Assembly (NCBI GenBank): GCA_965240365.1
Contig: OZ251218.1
Coordinates: 1,550,001 to 1,614,000 of the forward strand
Direction of reading: 5' to 3'
Source of the DNA: G965240365 sp965240365
Lineage (GTDB): Bacteria > Pseudomonadota > Gammaproteobacteria > Eutrophobiales > Eutrophobiaceae
DNA: 64,000 nucleotides
The notes below the pieces were generated by a model. The model was not told where the DNA came from. It worked only from the letters and a program-made list of their open reading frames with translations, and ran no database searches. This document shows positions 10,001 to 17,903 of this stretch, piece by piece (position 1 is the stretch's first letter; each line of letters opens with the position of its first letter). A program made the translations under genes and the position numbers.

Positions 10001-10142
10001 TGACCTGCACATCCGACAGGTCGGGTATCGCATCGACCGGCGTATTTTTCAGGGAAAACAGCCCGGCGCCCACCAGTATGGCCGTCGCCAGCAGGACCAG
10101 GAAGCGGTTGGCTACAGACCAGCGGATAACGGACTCAATCAT
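7023..10142 (-). CDS. cusA: Copper/silver efflux RND transporter CusA
   Basis: The inner-membrane, proton-driven pump of a CusCBA-type tripartite exporter, 1039 residues from the ATG at 10142. It has the HME-RND layout of 12 membrane helices and two large periplasmic loops. The signature GAMIDGAIVMIENLHKHME lies in TM4. The three methionines that carry Cu(I)/Ag(I) in E. coli CusA are conserved in context: DLMYMPTTYPG, PLTMIETFIQLK and RIDMLATGIK. This supports monovalent copper or silver rather than the divalent CzcA substrates. The start overlaps the cusB stop by 8 nt, implying translational coupling. A 76-bp piece of it is duplicated at 6078. Confidence 0.95.
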   Translation of the reverse strand: MIESVIRWSVANRFLVLLATAILVGAGLFSLKNTPVDAIPDLSDVQVIIKTGYPGQAPQVVEDQVTYPLTTAMLSVPGAVTVRGYSFFGDSYVYVIFAEDTDLYWARSRVLEYLSQVAPDLPAAAKPQLGPDATGVGWVYLYALIDRTGRHDISQLRSIQDWYLKYELQTVPGVAEVAAVGGMVKQYQVTVNPEKLRAFGMPLAHIQMAIKRANQEVGASVVEMAEAEYMVRTSGYIQGAKDLADIPLGVNKNGTPLRLQDVAEINLGPQMRRGIAELDGEGETVGGIVVMRFGENAERTIDGVKARLAELQQGLPDGVEIVTVYDRSALIGRAVKNLRDKLLQEFAVVALVCMIFLFHVRSSLVAIISLPVGILAAFIVMQAQGINANIMSLGGIAIAIGAMIDGAIVMIENLHKHMERTPLTAGNRWRIVAESAAEVGPALFFSLLIITVSFMPVFTLEAQEGRLFSPLAFTKTYAMAAAAALTITLVPVLMGYFIRGRVTPEHKNPVNRILQAVYLPVLKKVLDFPKTAILIALGVLASALWPLDKIGSEFIPPLDEGDLMYMPTTYPGISIGKARELLQQTDKLIRTVPEVATVFGKIGRADTATDPAPLTMIETFIQLKDRAEWREGVTTESLRRELDALVKLPSVTNAWVMPIKTRIDMLATGIKTPVGIKVAGPELEVIEAIGRQLETILAAVPGTASVYSERVAGGRYIKVDIDRGKAARFGLNIADVQQVIASAIGGMNVTQTIEGLERYPVNIRYPQSYRDSPEQLALLPLVTPAGQRIALGDVAGIFIEDGPPGIKSENARLNGWTFVDIEDIDIGRYVQAAMAAVRAELDLPAGYAIKWSGQYEYMQRAREKLTYVVPLTLAIIAVLLFMNFRNASEVIMLMGTLPFALLGSIWLLYWQGFNFSIAVAVGFIALAGVAVEISVIMLVYLNQAWRNATARKQGLTQAELKAAIIRGAGLRVRPVMMTAAAITAGLLPILFGAGTGSEVMSRIAAPMVGGMISAVPLTLLVLPAVYCLWKKRQCVAAVR

Positions 10143-11799
10143 TGCCTGGCCCCGTTCCGTGAGACCCATGCCCGTCATGCTGATCAGGCTGCATCTGCGA
10201 GTGATCCATGTTGCCGTGATCCATCCCTTCATGCTTCATGCCACCGTGATCCATGTTGCCGTGATCCATCCCGCCATGCTCCATGCCACCGTGATCCATA
10301 GTATCCGCGCCGGCCGCGGTATCGGTTTGCACGGCGGTTATCGAATAGTCCCCGCCGGCCGCCCTGGAAACCTGAATATAGAGCGCCATGCCGCTTTTCA
10401 GCGCCGCCATATCCACGCCTTCGGCGACCGTGAAATCCATGCGCATCGGCGGCCATGACCAGGCTGCAATGGCCTCGTGATCAACATTGATCATGCGGTG
10501 ATCGGCCATCACCGAGTTGACCGAGGCCGCGACCCAGGCCGATTGCCGGGCGTCTGGCGCTGGCTCCTGATCGGCATGGTCCATACGGCGGAAATCCGAG
10601 CTTTTGCTCGACTCGGAATCCAGCAAAAACTGGGCCGAGATCACCACCCGTTCGCCGGCCTGCACGCCGCTCTGTATGGCCGCATAGCGGGCGTTCAAAC
10701 GCCCGAGTTCAACCGCGACCGACTTGAACCGCCCCTCGCCCAGCGCCAGCACCACGCGATCCTGATCGCCCGAGCGAATGACGGCTTCCCTTGGGATCGC
10801 CAGCACGGGCTCCCCGGCCTGCGCCTGTATCGTGACCTCGGCGAACATATTGGGTTTCAGCAGGCCGTCGGGGTTCTCGAAACGCAGGCGGACGCGCGCC
10901 GTGCGGGTCGCGGGATCGAGCGCCGGATAAACGTAATCCACCGTGCCCTGCCAGCGTTGTCCCGGCAGATAATCCAGGGTCATGGCGACCGGCAGGCCGG
11001 TCTTGACCAGCACCGCCTGGCGCTCGAACACTTCGGCTTCGACCCAGACCTCATCCAGCGCGCCGATTGACATCAGGGTCGTGCCCGGCTCGACAAAAAA
11101 CCCCTCGCGGATATTCAGATTGTCCACCACGCCCGATTGTGGCGCGTAAAAGGTCAGGGTCTGGCTTACGGTCTGTTTGCGCTTGAGCGCATTGATCAGC
11201 GAGCGCTCGATCTGCAAGGCTTTAAGGCGGTTTTCCGCCGCCGTAATCAGGCGCCTGTCGCCGCGCTTGACCGCCAGCAGCAGTTCTTCCTGGGCATTGA
11301 CCAGTTGCGGCGAATACAGGGTGTACAGGGGTTGCCCTTTTTCTATCATGTCGCCGGCCGCCTTGACATACAGCTTTTCCACCCAACCCCGCACCCTGGG
11401 ATGCACATGCACCAGTTGCTCCTGGTCATACTGCACGTAACCCACCGTGCTGATCCGCGTCTGCATAACGCGGGCTTCGGCCAGCGCCGTGCGCACCCCC
11501 AGGCTATTGATCACCTCGGGGGCAATGGCGACCGTGCCCGGGCTGTCCGCCCGGCCGGCGTCCTGCTCCGCGTACACCGGCACCAGGTCCATGCCCATCG
11601 GCGATTTACCGGGCCGGTCGCGCCGGTAATTCGGGTCCATGGGCGCGACCCAGTACAGCGGCTTATTCTCTTTTGCAGCCTCGCCGCCGGCGGCCGCGGG
11701 CGCGTCTATTGCCAGCCTGGTCAGATAATGACTGGCCGCCGCCGCGCCGGCCAGCGCGAGGAGGATCAACGCCGTGTTCATGGCGCCGCGTTTCTTCAT
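10135..11799 (-). CDS. cusB: CusB periplasmic adaptor with fused CusF domain and His/Met tail
   Basis: The membrane-fusion subunit linking CusA to the outer-membrane channel, 554 residues. Order: N-terminal anchor; heavy-metal-binding segment YWVAPMDPNYRRDRPGKSPM (~residues 48-75); barrel-sandwich, hairpin and beta-barrel of the HlyD/CusB fold (~90-400); then a CusF-like domain (~427-491); then a 54-residue His/Met tail of MDHGGM-type repeats. The CusF part keeps all four ligands in the right spacing (DHEAIAAWSWPPMRMDF: His, Trp, Met, Met). E. coli encodes CusF separately. The 4-nt overlap with cusC and 8-nt overlap with cusA show a tight operon. Confidence 0.93.
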   Translation of the reverse strand: MKKRGAMNTALILLALAGAAAASHYLTRLAIDAPAAAGGEAAKENKPLYWVAPMDPNYRRDRPGKSPMGMDLVPVYAEQDAGRADSPGTVAIAPEVINSLGVRTALAEARVMQTRISTVGYVQYDQEQLVHVHPRVRGWVEKLYVKAAGDMIEKGQPLYTLYSPQLVNAQEELLLAVKRGDRRLITAAENRLKALQIERSLINALKRKQTVSQTLTFYAPQSGVVDNLNIREGFFVEPGTTLMSIGALDEVWVEAEVFERQAVLVKTGLPVAMTLDYLPGQRWQGTVDYVYPALDPATRTARVRLRFENPDGLLKPNMFAEVTIQAQAGEPVLAIPREAVIRSGDQDRVVLALGEGRFKSVAVELGRLNARYAAIQSGVQAGERVVISAQFLLDSESSKSSDFRRMDHADQEPAPDARQSAWVAASVNSVMADHRMINVDHEAIAAWSWPPMRMDFTVAEGVDMAALKSGMALYIQVSRAAGGDYSITAVQTDTAAGADTMDHGGMEHGGMDHGNMDHGGMKHEGMDHGNMDHSQMQPDQHDGHGSHGTGPGND

Positions 11800-13112
11800 G
11801 GGCGGGACTCCCCGGCGCTGTCTGCCCCGGACGGCACCAGAAAATAGCGCAGTTCCACAATGGCGAGCCGCCGGTCAATGTCGATATTCAGGAAGTCGAT
11901 GTTGGCGTTGAGTTCGGCGATACGCGCCCTGACCGCCTCGGCAAAATCGCCGGCGTCGTTGGTATAGGCCGTCAATGAGGCCGCGGCCTGATCGCGGATT
12001 TCCCGCAGAAGCCGCCCTTCATACAGCGCCTTGCGCTGATCCAGGCGCGCCAGGCGCGCTTCAAGGGCCAGAATACCGGCGCGCATGGATCGCAATGCCA
12101 GCGCCCTTTCGGTTTTAACGGCCGCCTCGCTGGCCCGGGCCGCCTGCACTTCCCGGTCTTGCCGGTTGGCCGTAAACAAGGGCATATCAAAGCGCACGGC
12201 AAGCGAAAAAAAGTCGCCGCGTTCGTTGCCCGCCGGGTCATCGCCCCGATAACCGTAAGCGGCGTTCACGCCCCATTCCGGCTTATACTTCTGTTTTGCC
12301 AGCTCAACCTCCGTGGCCGTGGCGGTGATCTTCCGGTCCAGGGCTTCGATCCGCGGATGCGCCGACAACACTTCTGCCAGCCGCGCGGACTGATTGGCCC
12401 TGCCTGAAAAGGCGCGTTCGTTGCCCGCCGCGGGCAGTTGATCGGCCAGCCTGATGTCTCCCGGCGCCATGCCCGGCAACCACTCGCTCAAGCGCGCGAG
12501 CGCCGTTTCCTGCCGTTGCTGCAACAGCGTCAGCCGGTCCGCGAGCCGGGTCAACTCAAGTTGCGCCCGCAACAAATCCTGCTGCCGCGTGTTGCCGCCG
12601 GCGCTGGCATAGCCCGATTCCACCACATCGACCAGATGTTCAAACAAGGCGCGATCATTTTCGATCAACCGGATAGTCTCCCGGTTGCGGTAGGCCTCAA
12701 GCCACAACTTCGACACCGCGGCGCTGACCCTGGCCATGCGCTCCCGGCGCAGCGGCGGCTGCTCCGCCCCGCGCTCGCGTAATTGACGCCGCCGCAAGGC
12801 GCGCGTGTCGCCACGGGGGAACATCTGGCTGACGCCGACCTTAAACTGCGTCATCGGCGCCTGCCCGAAGGCAAAATTATCTGTCGGCAGATTGACAACG
12901 CCGAGTGACAGCACGGGGTCAGGCAAGGCACCGGCGGCGACGCTCTGCGCCTGCATGGCCCGCTCCCGGTGGCGGCTGCCTTCCAGCCAGGGATCCTGGC
13001 TCCGGGCCAGGGATATCGCCTGCTCCAGCGTCAGTTGTGCGGCCGCCGCCGCGGATAACCCGAGCAGCCCGGCGGCGACAACCGCGCGGATCAACCCGGC
13101 TGGCGGCCTCAT
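11796..13112 (-). CDS. cusC: Outer-membrane efflux protein of the TolC family (CusC)
   Basis: The outer-membrane channel of the Cus exporter, 438 residues. A cleavable signal peptide (GLIRAVVAAGLLGLSAAAAA) precedes LTLEQAISLARSQDPWLEG, the usual start of the first TolC repeat. Two long coiled-coil helical hairpins follow, with the second repeat near residues 230-420. No lipobox Cys is seen after the signal, unlike E. coli CusC, so it is probably not lipidated. Its start overlaps the DUF411 gene by 4 nt (ATGA) and its stop overlaps cusB by 4 nt. Confidence 0.9.
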   Translation of the reverse strand: MRPPAGLIRAVVAAGLLGLSAAAAAQLTLEQAISLARSQDPWLEGSRHRERAMQAQSVAAGALPDPVLSLGVVNLPTDNFAFGQAPMTQFKVGVSQMFPRGDTRALRRRQLRERGAEQPPLRRERMARVSAAVSKLWLEAYRNRETIRLIENDRALFEHLVDVVESGYASAGGNTRQQDLLRAQLELTRLADRLTLLQQRQETALARLSEWLPGMAPGDIRLADQLPAAGNERAFSGRANQSARLAEVLSAHPRIEALDRKITATATEVELAKQKYKPEWGVNAAYGYRGDDPAGNERGDFFSLAVRFDMPLFTANRQDREVQAARASEAAVKTERALALRSMRAGILALEARLARLDQRKALYEGRLLREIRDQAAASLTAYTNDAGDFAEAVRARIAELNANIDFLNIDIDRRLAIVELRYFLVPSGADSAGESRP

Positions 13113-13636
13113 TGATACTGCTCCGCTTGCGTAGCCACCCGCGCAAAGACGCTATGGCCGCCATCCTTGCCAAGCAGCAGCACCCGATAGGCGGAAAATC
13201 GCTCGCCTGCCTCCATGCCCGGACTGCCGACGGGCATGGCCGGCACGGCCAGGCCAATGGCGGCGGCCGGCGGATCAGCCAGAAACTGCCTGATATATCT
13301 GGCCGGGATATGCCCTTCAAAGACATAACCCTTGCTGGAGATCGCGGTATGGCAGGAGCCGTAACGCGGGCCAATCCCCCTGTCTGCCTTGATCCGGTTC
13401 AGATTGGCCGGGTGATAGATCGAGGTCTTAAAGCCCGCGGCCTCAATATGGTCGATCCAGTCGCTGCAACAGCCGCAGGAAGGGCTTTTATAAACACTCA
13501 ACAAAGGCCCCGCCGCCGATTGCCCGGCGAGGGCGGACGCGCTGACGGTGGTTTCCTGATCATCCGCGCAGGCAGACACGCCCCACAACAGAACGAACAG
13601 GCCCGCATAAGGTAAAAATCCGGTAAAAAATGTCAT
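13109..13636 (-). CDS. DUF411 metal-binding protein
   Basis: A secreted or membrane-anchored DUF411 protein of 175 residues, often found in copper-resistance operons. An N-terminal hydrophobic segment ends in LLWGVSACADD, which contains a plausible lipobox-like Cys. The core motif VYKSPSCGCCSDWIDHIEAA (near residue 50) provides the CxCC ligands, followed by GPRYGSCHTAISSKGYVFEG. GGGAG lies 6 nt before the ATG at 13636; a TTG at 13648 is less likely. It is the first gene of the translationally coupled DUF411-cusC-cusB-cusA set. The precise biochemical role of DUF411 is not settled. Confidence 0.88.
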   Translation of the reverse strand: MTFFTGFLPYAGLFVLLWGVSACADDQETTVSASALAGQSAAGPLLSVYKSPSCGCCSDWIDHIEAAGFKTSIYHPANLNRIKADRGIGPRYGSCHTAISSKGYVFEGHIPARYIRQFLADPPAAAIGLAVPAMPVGSPGMEAGERFSAYRVLLLGKDGGHSVFARVATQAEQYQ

Positions 13637-13668
13637 GATGACTCCCAATGAGCGTTGCGCCCTTATTT

Positions 13669-13822
13669 AAGGAAGCTCTGAATAAATCCATCCTGGATTT
13701 CTCAGAGCACGCAAGTTGAAAATGCGATTTTCACCTTGCTTCAAAATCAATGATTTGCATCATTGATTTTGGCGGTACGTCCCTGTACCGCAGGAAACTC
13801 TGATTCAATCAGAGTTTCCTTA
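13669..13822. mobile_element. MITE-like repeat, copy 1 (about 154 bp)
   Basis: It begins aaggaagctctgaataaatc and ends with the near-complement gattcaatcagagtttcctt, giving terminal inverted repeats of about 20 bp. Internal palindromes include aatcaatgatttgcatcattgatt-like arms. Copy 2 at 25799-25950 matches nearly end to end. It has no coding capacity. It lies between the CopL-like gene and the DUF411 gene, inside what looks like one minus-strand operon. Confidence 0.8.
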
Positions 13823-13913
13823 AGAATAAGGGCAATTTATCCGGGGAGTATCAAGTCCCCGCTAACACATTGTGGCCAGGCATGCCCGAAATTCGGGCGC
13901 ACCTGTCCTGTAG

Positions 13914-14285
13914 TCAGCGGGTAATGGGGGGACGGAAGAGAGAGACGGCCTCCGGGGGGCGATATGAAAGGGAATAGCCTGTGTTCAGAACACCGGCGCC
14001 GTACAGAGCCAGACGGGGGCCGGTGGCGGCGCCGAAAGCGGGGCCGCCGCAATGCTTCATCAAACAAAGCGCCTCCCCGCAACAGTCAACAGGGCTGGCA
14101 TTGACCCAGGAAGCGGGCGAATCGGGCATGGCATGCGTCGCATGGTCCATCTCCGCCATGTGCCCTGAATGCGGCGATCCGGCCTCCATGCTTGCGCAGG
14201 AAACAACCACGGCGGCCAATGTCTGACCGGTAAAGGCCAGCAAGGCAAGCACGGCGATGAATGATCTCAGTTTCTTAAACGGCAT
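13914..14285 (-). CDS. CopL-like His/Met/Cys-rich secreted protein
   Basis: A 123-residue protein with a signal peptide (KKLRSFIAVLALLAFTGQTL, cleaved near LAA). The mature part holds clustered metal ligands: SPHSGHMAEMDHATHAMPDS and DCCGEALCLMKHCGG. Size, signal and ligand pattern resemble the loosely defined CopL or copper-responsive leader proteins of gammaproteobacteria, but similarity is compositional. It lies upstream of DUF411-cusCBA on the same strand, separated by a 154-bp MITE-like repeat, and is probably the first gene of the copper operon. Confidence 0.65.
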   Translation of the reverse strand: MPFKKLRSFIAVLALLAFTGQTLAAVVVSCASMEAGSPHSGHMAEMDHATHAMPDSPASWVNASPVDCCGEALCLMKHCGGPAFGAATGPRLALYGAGVLNTGYSLSYRPPEAVSLFRPPITR

Positions 14286-14289
14286 AGCA

Positions 14290-14568
14290 TTAGGGATATT
14301 TATCCGACACCTTGAAGAAGATACATCGGCACGGTGAAAAGTTCAATCGTTTGTGCCCGTGGGCAAGCGAGCGTTTGATCGCAAGGGCATCATTGAGGGA
14401 GGCCAGGGGTTTGCCCTTGAAGGCGCGTTGCAAACGCTCTATTTTGTGCGCGGACCAATCAGTGAGATTAGCAAGGGTGCGTTTGCAGATCATTTTGCCG
14501 TCGCGCCAGCCTTCGCGCAGGAGGATAGCGGGGCGGGAATTGTGACCGGGGACGGTCTGGATGTACAT
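14290..14568 (-). pseudogene. IS1634-type transposase N-terminal remnant
   Basis: From the ATG at 14568 the product begins MYIQTVPGHNSRPAILLREG and continues DGKMICKRTLANLTDW and AHKIERLQRAFKGK. This is the characteristic N-terminus of IS1634/IS4-superfamily transposases (M-x-x-VPNRNSPPAxLLRES...KRTLANLSxW). Only about 75 residues remain. The catalytic DDE domain is absent, and the sequence ends next to the CopL-like gene, so it is an old fragment. Confidence 0.65.
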
Positions 14569-14754
14569 GGAAACTAACATAGGATAATATCCAGATAAAA
14601 AAAGACATACATACAATAATGATTTGAATAGGAACAAACTGGCATACCCAGAACGGAAAAATAAATTTATATATCAATGATTTATAAATAAAATTTAGAC
14701 TATTTGACGAGAGGCTTCAGCCTACTATCATCACAACATCCCGCGGAGCATAAA

Positions 14755-15039
14755 ATGGCAAGGGCAATATGGAACGGGGCGGTTCTGGCCGAGAGCGAGA
14801 CATTTGAAAAAGTGGAAGGAAATATCTATTTCCCGCCGGATTCGATTGACCGGCAGTATTTTAAGCACAGCAATTCACACACCTCCTGTCTCTGGAAAGG
14901 CAGGGCCAGCTATTACGATATTGAAGTGAACGGCGAGCGGAACAGCGATGCCGCCTGGTATTATCCCGAACCGGAACCGAAGGCAAAAAACATTAAAAAT
15001 CACATCGCATTCTGGAAAGGGGTCAGCGTCCAGGAATAG
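14755..15039 (+). CDS. DUF427 family protein
   Basis: A 94-residue single-domain DUF427 protein. Family hallmarks are visible: ARAIWNGAVLAESETFEKVE at the N-terminus, then IYFPPDSID, the central HTSCLWKGRASYYDI, and AWYYPEPEPKAKNIKNHIAF with W-K-G at the end. The fold is a compact beta barrel; biochemical function is unknown. The ATG at 14755 is preferred because upstream codons extend into non-conserved sequence. It is convergent with hemH, with only 8 bp between the stops. Confidence 0.9.
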   Translation: MARAIWNGAVLAESETFEKVEGNIYFPPDSIDRQYFKHSNSHTSCLWKGRASYYDIEVNGERNSDAAWYYPEPEPKAKNIKNHIAFWKGVSVQE

Positions 15040-15047
15040 CTGATCGC

Positions 15048-16133
15048 TTAGCGCCTGGCGCCCAGTTTTTGCGCGCGCTCCAGACAATCATTCGGATCCT
15101 CCCGCACATCTTCCCAGCCCAGGCAATGCTGCCTGATAATCTGCGTGAGCGCGGCAATATGTTCAGCGTTATCGTTGAGCGCCGGGATATAGGAAAACTG
15201 CTCGCCGCCCGCCTCCATAAAAAAATCACGGTTTTGCAGGTTAATCTCTTCCAGCGTTTCCAGACAATCGGCCGAAAAGCCGGGACACAAGACCTGCACA
15301 TGTCTGGTCCCGTTTTTGCCGAGCGCCATCATGGTCTTGTCCGTATAAGGTTTTAACCACTGGCGCGGCCCGAAGCGGGATTGAAAGGTCACTCGCCAGT
15401 CCGTATCGGCCAGCGCGAGTTTGGCTGCCACCAGCCGCGCCGTTTTATGGCATTCGCAATGATAAGGATCGCCGGCCAGAAAATAATGCTTCGGAATACC
15501 GTGAAATGAAAACACGAGCTGGTCCGGTTTGGCGTGCGTTTGCCAGTGCCGTTCGATACTGTTGGCCAGCGCCGCGATATAGGCCGGGTGTTCGTGGTAA
15601 TGCGTGATCATCCTGATCTCAGGCAGCCAGCGCCAGGTCTTCAAGACATCGGCAACGGCGTCGAAGGTCGAGGCCGTAGTGGCGGCGGCATACTGCGGAT
15701 AAAGCGGAAAGATCAACAGGCGCGTGGCGTTGGCCTCGCGCAGTTTTTCCAGACCGGCCCTGATCGAAGGGCTGCCATAACGCATCGCCAGTTCCACCTT
15801 GATCGCGCCCGGTAAATCCTGATCCAGGGCCGCCTGCACAGCCGCGGCCTGTTTCAAACCGATGTCCAACAAGGGCGAACCATTGTCGGTCCAGACCTTT
15901 TCATAAGCCTCGGCCGAACGGCGCGGCCGGACTCTGAGGATGATCCCGTTCAGTATCAGCCACCAGATCAGCTTTGGGACCTCGATCACGCGCGGGTCAG
16001 ACAAAAACTCGGCCAGATATTTTCGAAGCGCGGGCGCGGTCGGCGCATCGGGCGTGCCGAGATTAGTCAACAACAACCCCGTACAGGCCGGGCTGTCATG
16101 TCTATAACCGGGATTTCCAATATATTTTGCCAT
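15048..16133 (-). CDS. hemH: Ferrochelatase
   Basis: Inserts Fe(II) into protoporphyrin IX, the last step of haem synthesis, at the cytoplasmic face of the inner membrane. It has 361 residues, normal for proteobacteria. The N-terminal GLLLTNLGTPDAPT is typical. The catalytic His is in VFSFHGIPKHY (near residue 212), followed by the YHCECHKTA segment, and the conserved acidic helix is in CPGFSADCLETLEEI. Monocistronic as far as can be seen. No riboswitch or Fur box was recognised directly upstream. Confidence 0.97.
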   Translation of the reverse strand: MAKYIGNPGYRHDSPACTGLLLTNLGTPDAPTAPALRKYLAEFLSDPRVIEVPKLIWWLILNGIILRVRPRRSAEAYEKVWTDNGSPLLDIGLKQAAAVQAALDQDLPGAIKVELAMRYGSPSIRAGLEKLREANATRLLIFPLYPQYAAATTASTFDAVADVLKTWRWLPEIRMITHYHEHPAYIAALANSIERHWQTHAKPDQLVFSFHGIPKHYFLAGDPYHCECHKTARLVAAKLALADTDWRVTFQSRFGPRQWLKPYTDKTMMALGKNGTRHVQVLCPGFSADCLETLEEINLQNRDFFMEAGGEQFSYIPALNDNAEHIAALTQIIRQHCLGWEDVREDPNDCLERAQKLGARR

Positions 16134-16436
16134 GCGCGGGTTTATATAAGAGCCTCGCGTGTTTGTAAAAAAATATTAATGAATGCACAGGTTTTATAGC
16201 GGGCGCCGGGGATTGTCTTGATTAGGGATGTGATATGGCAGCGTTATGCCGCCATTGTGGTTGGTTTAATGCCTGCCTGTTGCAGGCGGGTTGGGATGAC
16301 GAAGGAGTCAGGAATGACGACAAAGGCGTTATTCCGGCTGGCAAGTTACAGGCAGACGGGACCGGATTCCATTTCAATCACTTAATTTGTTCGAACGGCG
16401 CGACAGGCTGGCCTTGACGCGGCGATCTTGCAAGGA
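16134..16436. repeat. Intergenic stretch with short palindromes
   Basis: About 300 bp between hemH and the dehydrogenase gene. It contains a gcctgcctgttgcaggcggg palindrome (near 16272-16291) followed by ggaatgacgacaaagg, i.e. fragments of the dispersed repeat family. No gene or clear regulatory site was seen. Confidence 0.45.
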
Positions 16437-17303
16437 TCAAGACAGGTTTTTTTGCTTTAGCCTGAATAACGCGGAAATATCTTCATCGCCATAGCCCTCG
16501 TCCATGAGCTTTTGGTAGTGGAGCAGAGTCATCTCAATGATCGGCAGGGCGTTTTCGCTTAGTGATTTGGTCATGGCCTGGCAGATGGAAAGGTCTTTAT
16601 GATGCAGGGCCAGCTTGAAACCGGGTTCATAGCTGCCGGCCAGCATGGTCTTGCCGCGATGTTTGAGAAACCAGTTGCCGGCCGCGCCGGTTGCGACGAT
16701 GTCCACGACCTTGTCCATCGGCAGCCCCATGCCTTTCCCGAAGGCCAGGGCCTCGGTCACGGCCTGATTGATGCCCGCGACCATGATCTGATTCACGGCC
16801 TTGCTGGCCTGACCCGATCCCGTGGGGCCGATATGCACGATATTGGCGGCAATGGCATTCAGGGCCGGGCGGGCCCGAGCCAGTATCGCCTCGTCACCGC
16901 CGACCATCATGGCCAGGCTGCCCCGCTTGGCGCCCTCGACCCCGCCCGAGACCGGGCCGTCGAGGAAGGCCGCCTCATGTTCGGCCAATAGCGCGGCGGC
17001 CTGCCTGGCCGTGTCAGCGCTGACCGTGGAGGTATCCACCACGATGCTGCCGGGTTTTATTTTGGCCTTGACGGCATTGACCATCTCCAGCACATCCTGA
17101 TCCCGGGAGACGCAGATCAGGATCAGTTCACATTGTTCAGCCAGGTCGGCCGGCGAGTTTGAATGCGCGCAACGGCACTCGGCGGCCAGCCTTTCGGCCT
17201 TTTCCCGGGCGCGGTTAAAGACGGTTTGCAGATGACCCGCGCCGGCCAGCCTGCGCGCCATGTTCGCGCCCATCGCGCCGAGTCCGATCACACCTGTTTT
17301 CAT
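16437..17303 (-). CDS. NAD(P)-dependent beta-hydroxyacid dehydrogenase (GarR/GlxR-like)
   Basis: A beta-hydroxyacid dehydrogenase of 288 residues, closest in layout to tartronate-semialdehyde reductase and 3-hydroxyisobutyrate dehydrogenase. The N-terminal Rossmann motif GVIGLGAMGANMARRL binds the dinucleotide. Substrate-binding DGPVSGGVEGAKRGSL lies near residue 118, and the catalytic Lys lies in GSGQASKAVNQIMVAG near residue 170. The exact substrate cannot be read from sequence. The gene lies 14 bp downstream of the lipoprotein gene on the same strand and is probably cotranscribed with it. Confidence 0.88.
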   Translation of the reverse strand: MKTGVIGLGAMGANMARRLAGAGHLQTVFNRAREKAERLAAECRCAHSNSPADLAEQCELILICVSRDQDVLEMVNAVKAKIKPGSIVVDTSTVSADTARQAAALLAEHEAAFLDGPVSGGVEGAKRGSLAMMVGGDEAILARARPALNAIAANIVHIGPTGSGQASKAVNQIMVAGINQAVTEALAFGKGMGLPMDKVVDIVATGAAGNWFLKHRGKTMLAGSYEPGFKLALHHKDLSICQAMTKSLSENALPIIEMTLLHYQKLMDEGYGDEDISALFRLKQKNLS

Positions 17304-17316
17304 AACATAACTCCTG

Positions 17317-17793
17317 TTAGTCTGTGTTTATAAGCGCCTCTATACCCCGCAGCATGGCCTTGACTTTTTTGTGCAGCGGGTCGCTTTCCCCGGTATTGTC
17401 CAGCATCTCGCTCAGGCTGTAGGCCGCCTGTTTGAGCTGCACGATACTCAGGTTATACCAGGCCGCGGGAAAGGCCGGGTCTTTGCCGAGGGCTTGGCGG
17501 TATAGGACGATGGCCTGCTCTGGCCTCTGGGTACGCGCATAAATATTGGCCAGCCTGTAATGGTACAGGGCCTCGCCGGACCTGCTTTTGATCAGCATTT
17601 TATAATCCTTTTCACTGCCTTTAAGGTCATCAGCAAGATAGGCCGCCTCCGCGCGTTTTGCCAGCGCGGGCAGGTCGTGACCCGGTCCGGGCGCGCTGCT
17701 TGGCCGCGTATCGGCGCCGCTATCCGGCTTGAGCCAGGGCGGATTACAGCCGGCGAGGCTCAGGATCAGGCAGGGGATCAGTAAAAATTTCAT
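17317..17793 (-). CDS. TPR-repeat lipoprotein
   Basis: A 158-residue envelope lipoprotein. The signal MKFLLIPCLILSLAGC has a lipobox LAGC with the lipidated Cys at residue 16, which fixes the start at 17793 rather than at an in-frame codon 33 bp upstream. Two to three tetratricopeptide repeats follow (YHYRLANIYARTQRPEQAIV, LYRQALGKDPAFPAAWYNLS). TPR lipoproteins usually act as scaffolds in the periplasm; the partner is unknown. It precedes the dehydrogenase gene closely. Confidence 0.8.
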   Translation of the reverse strand: MKFLLIPCLILSLAGCNPPWLKPDSGADTRPSSAPGPGHDLPALAKRAEAAYLADDLKGSEKDYKMLIKSRSGEALYHYRLANIYARTQRPEQAIVLYRQALGKDPAFPAAWYNLSIVQLKQAAYSLSEMLDNTGESDPLHKKVKAMLRGIEALINTD

Positions 17794-17903
17794 CGCGGTG
17801 TCGTATTTTATCATGCCATTATCCACTCGGCCAGCGTCTGTCCGGGTTCAATACCTGTGAGACGAATCAGACAGGACGGAACATCCCGTCAATCCGCGCC
17901 GGG

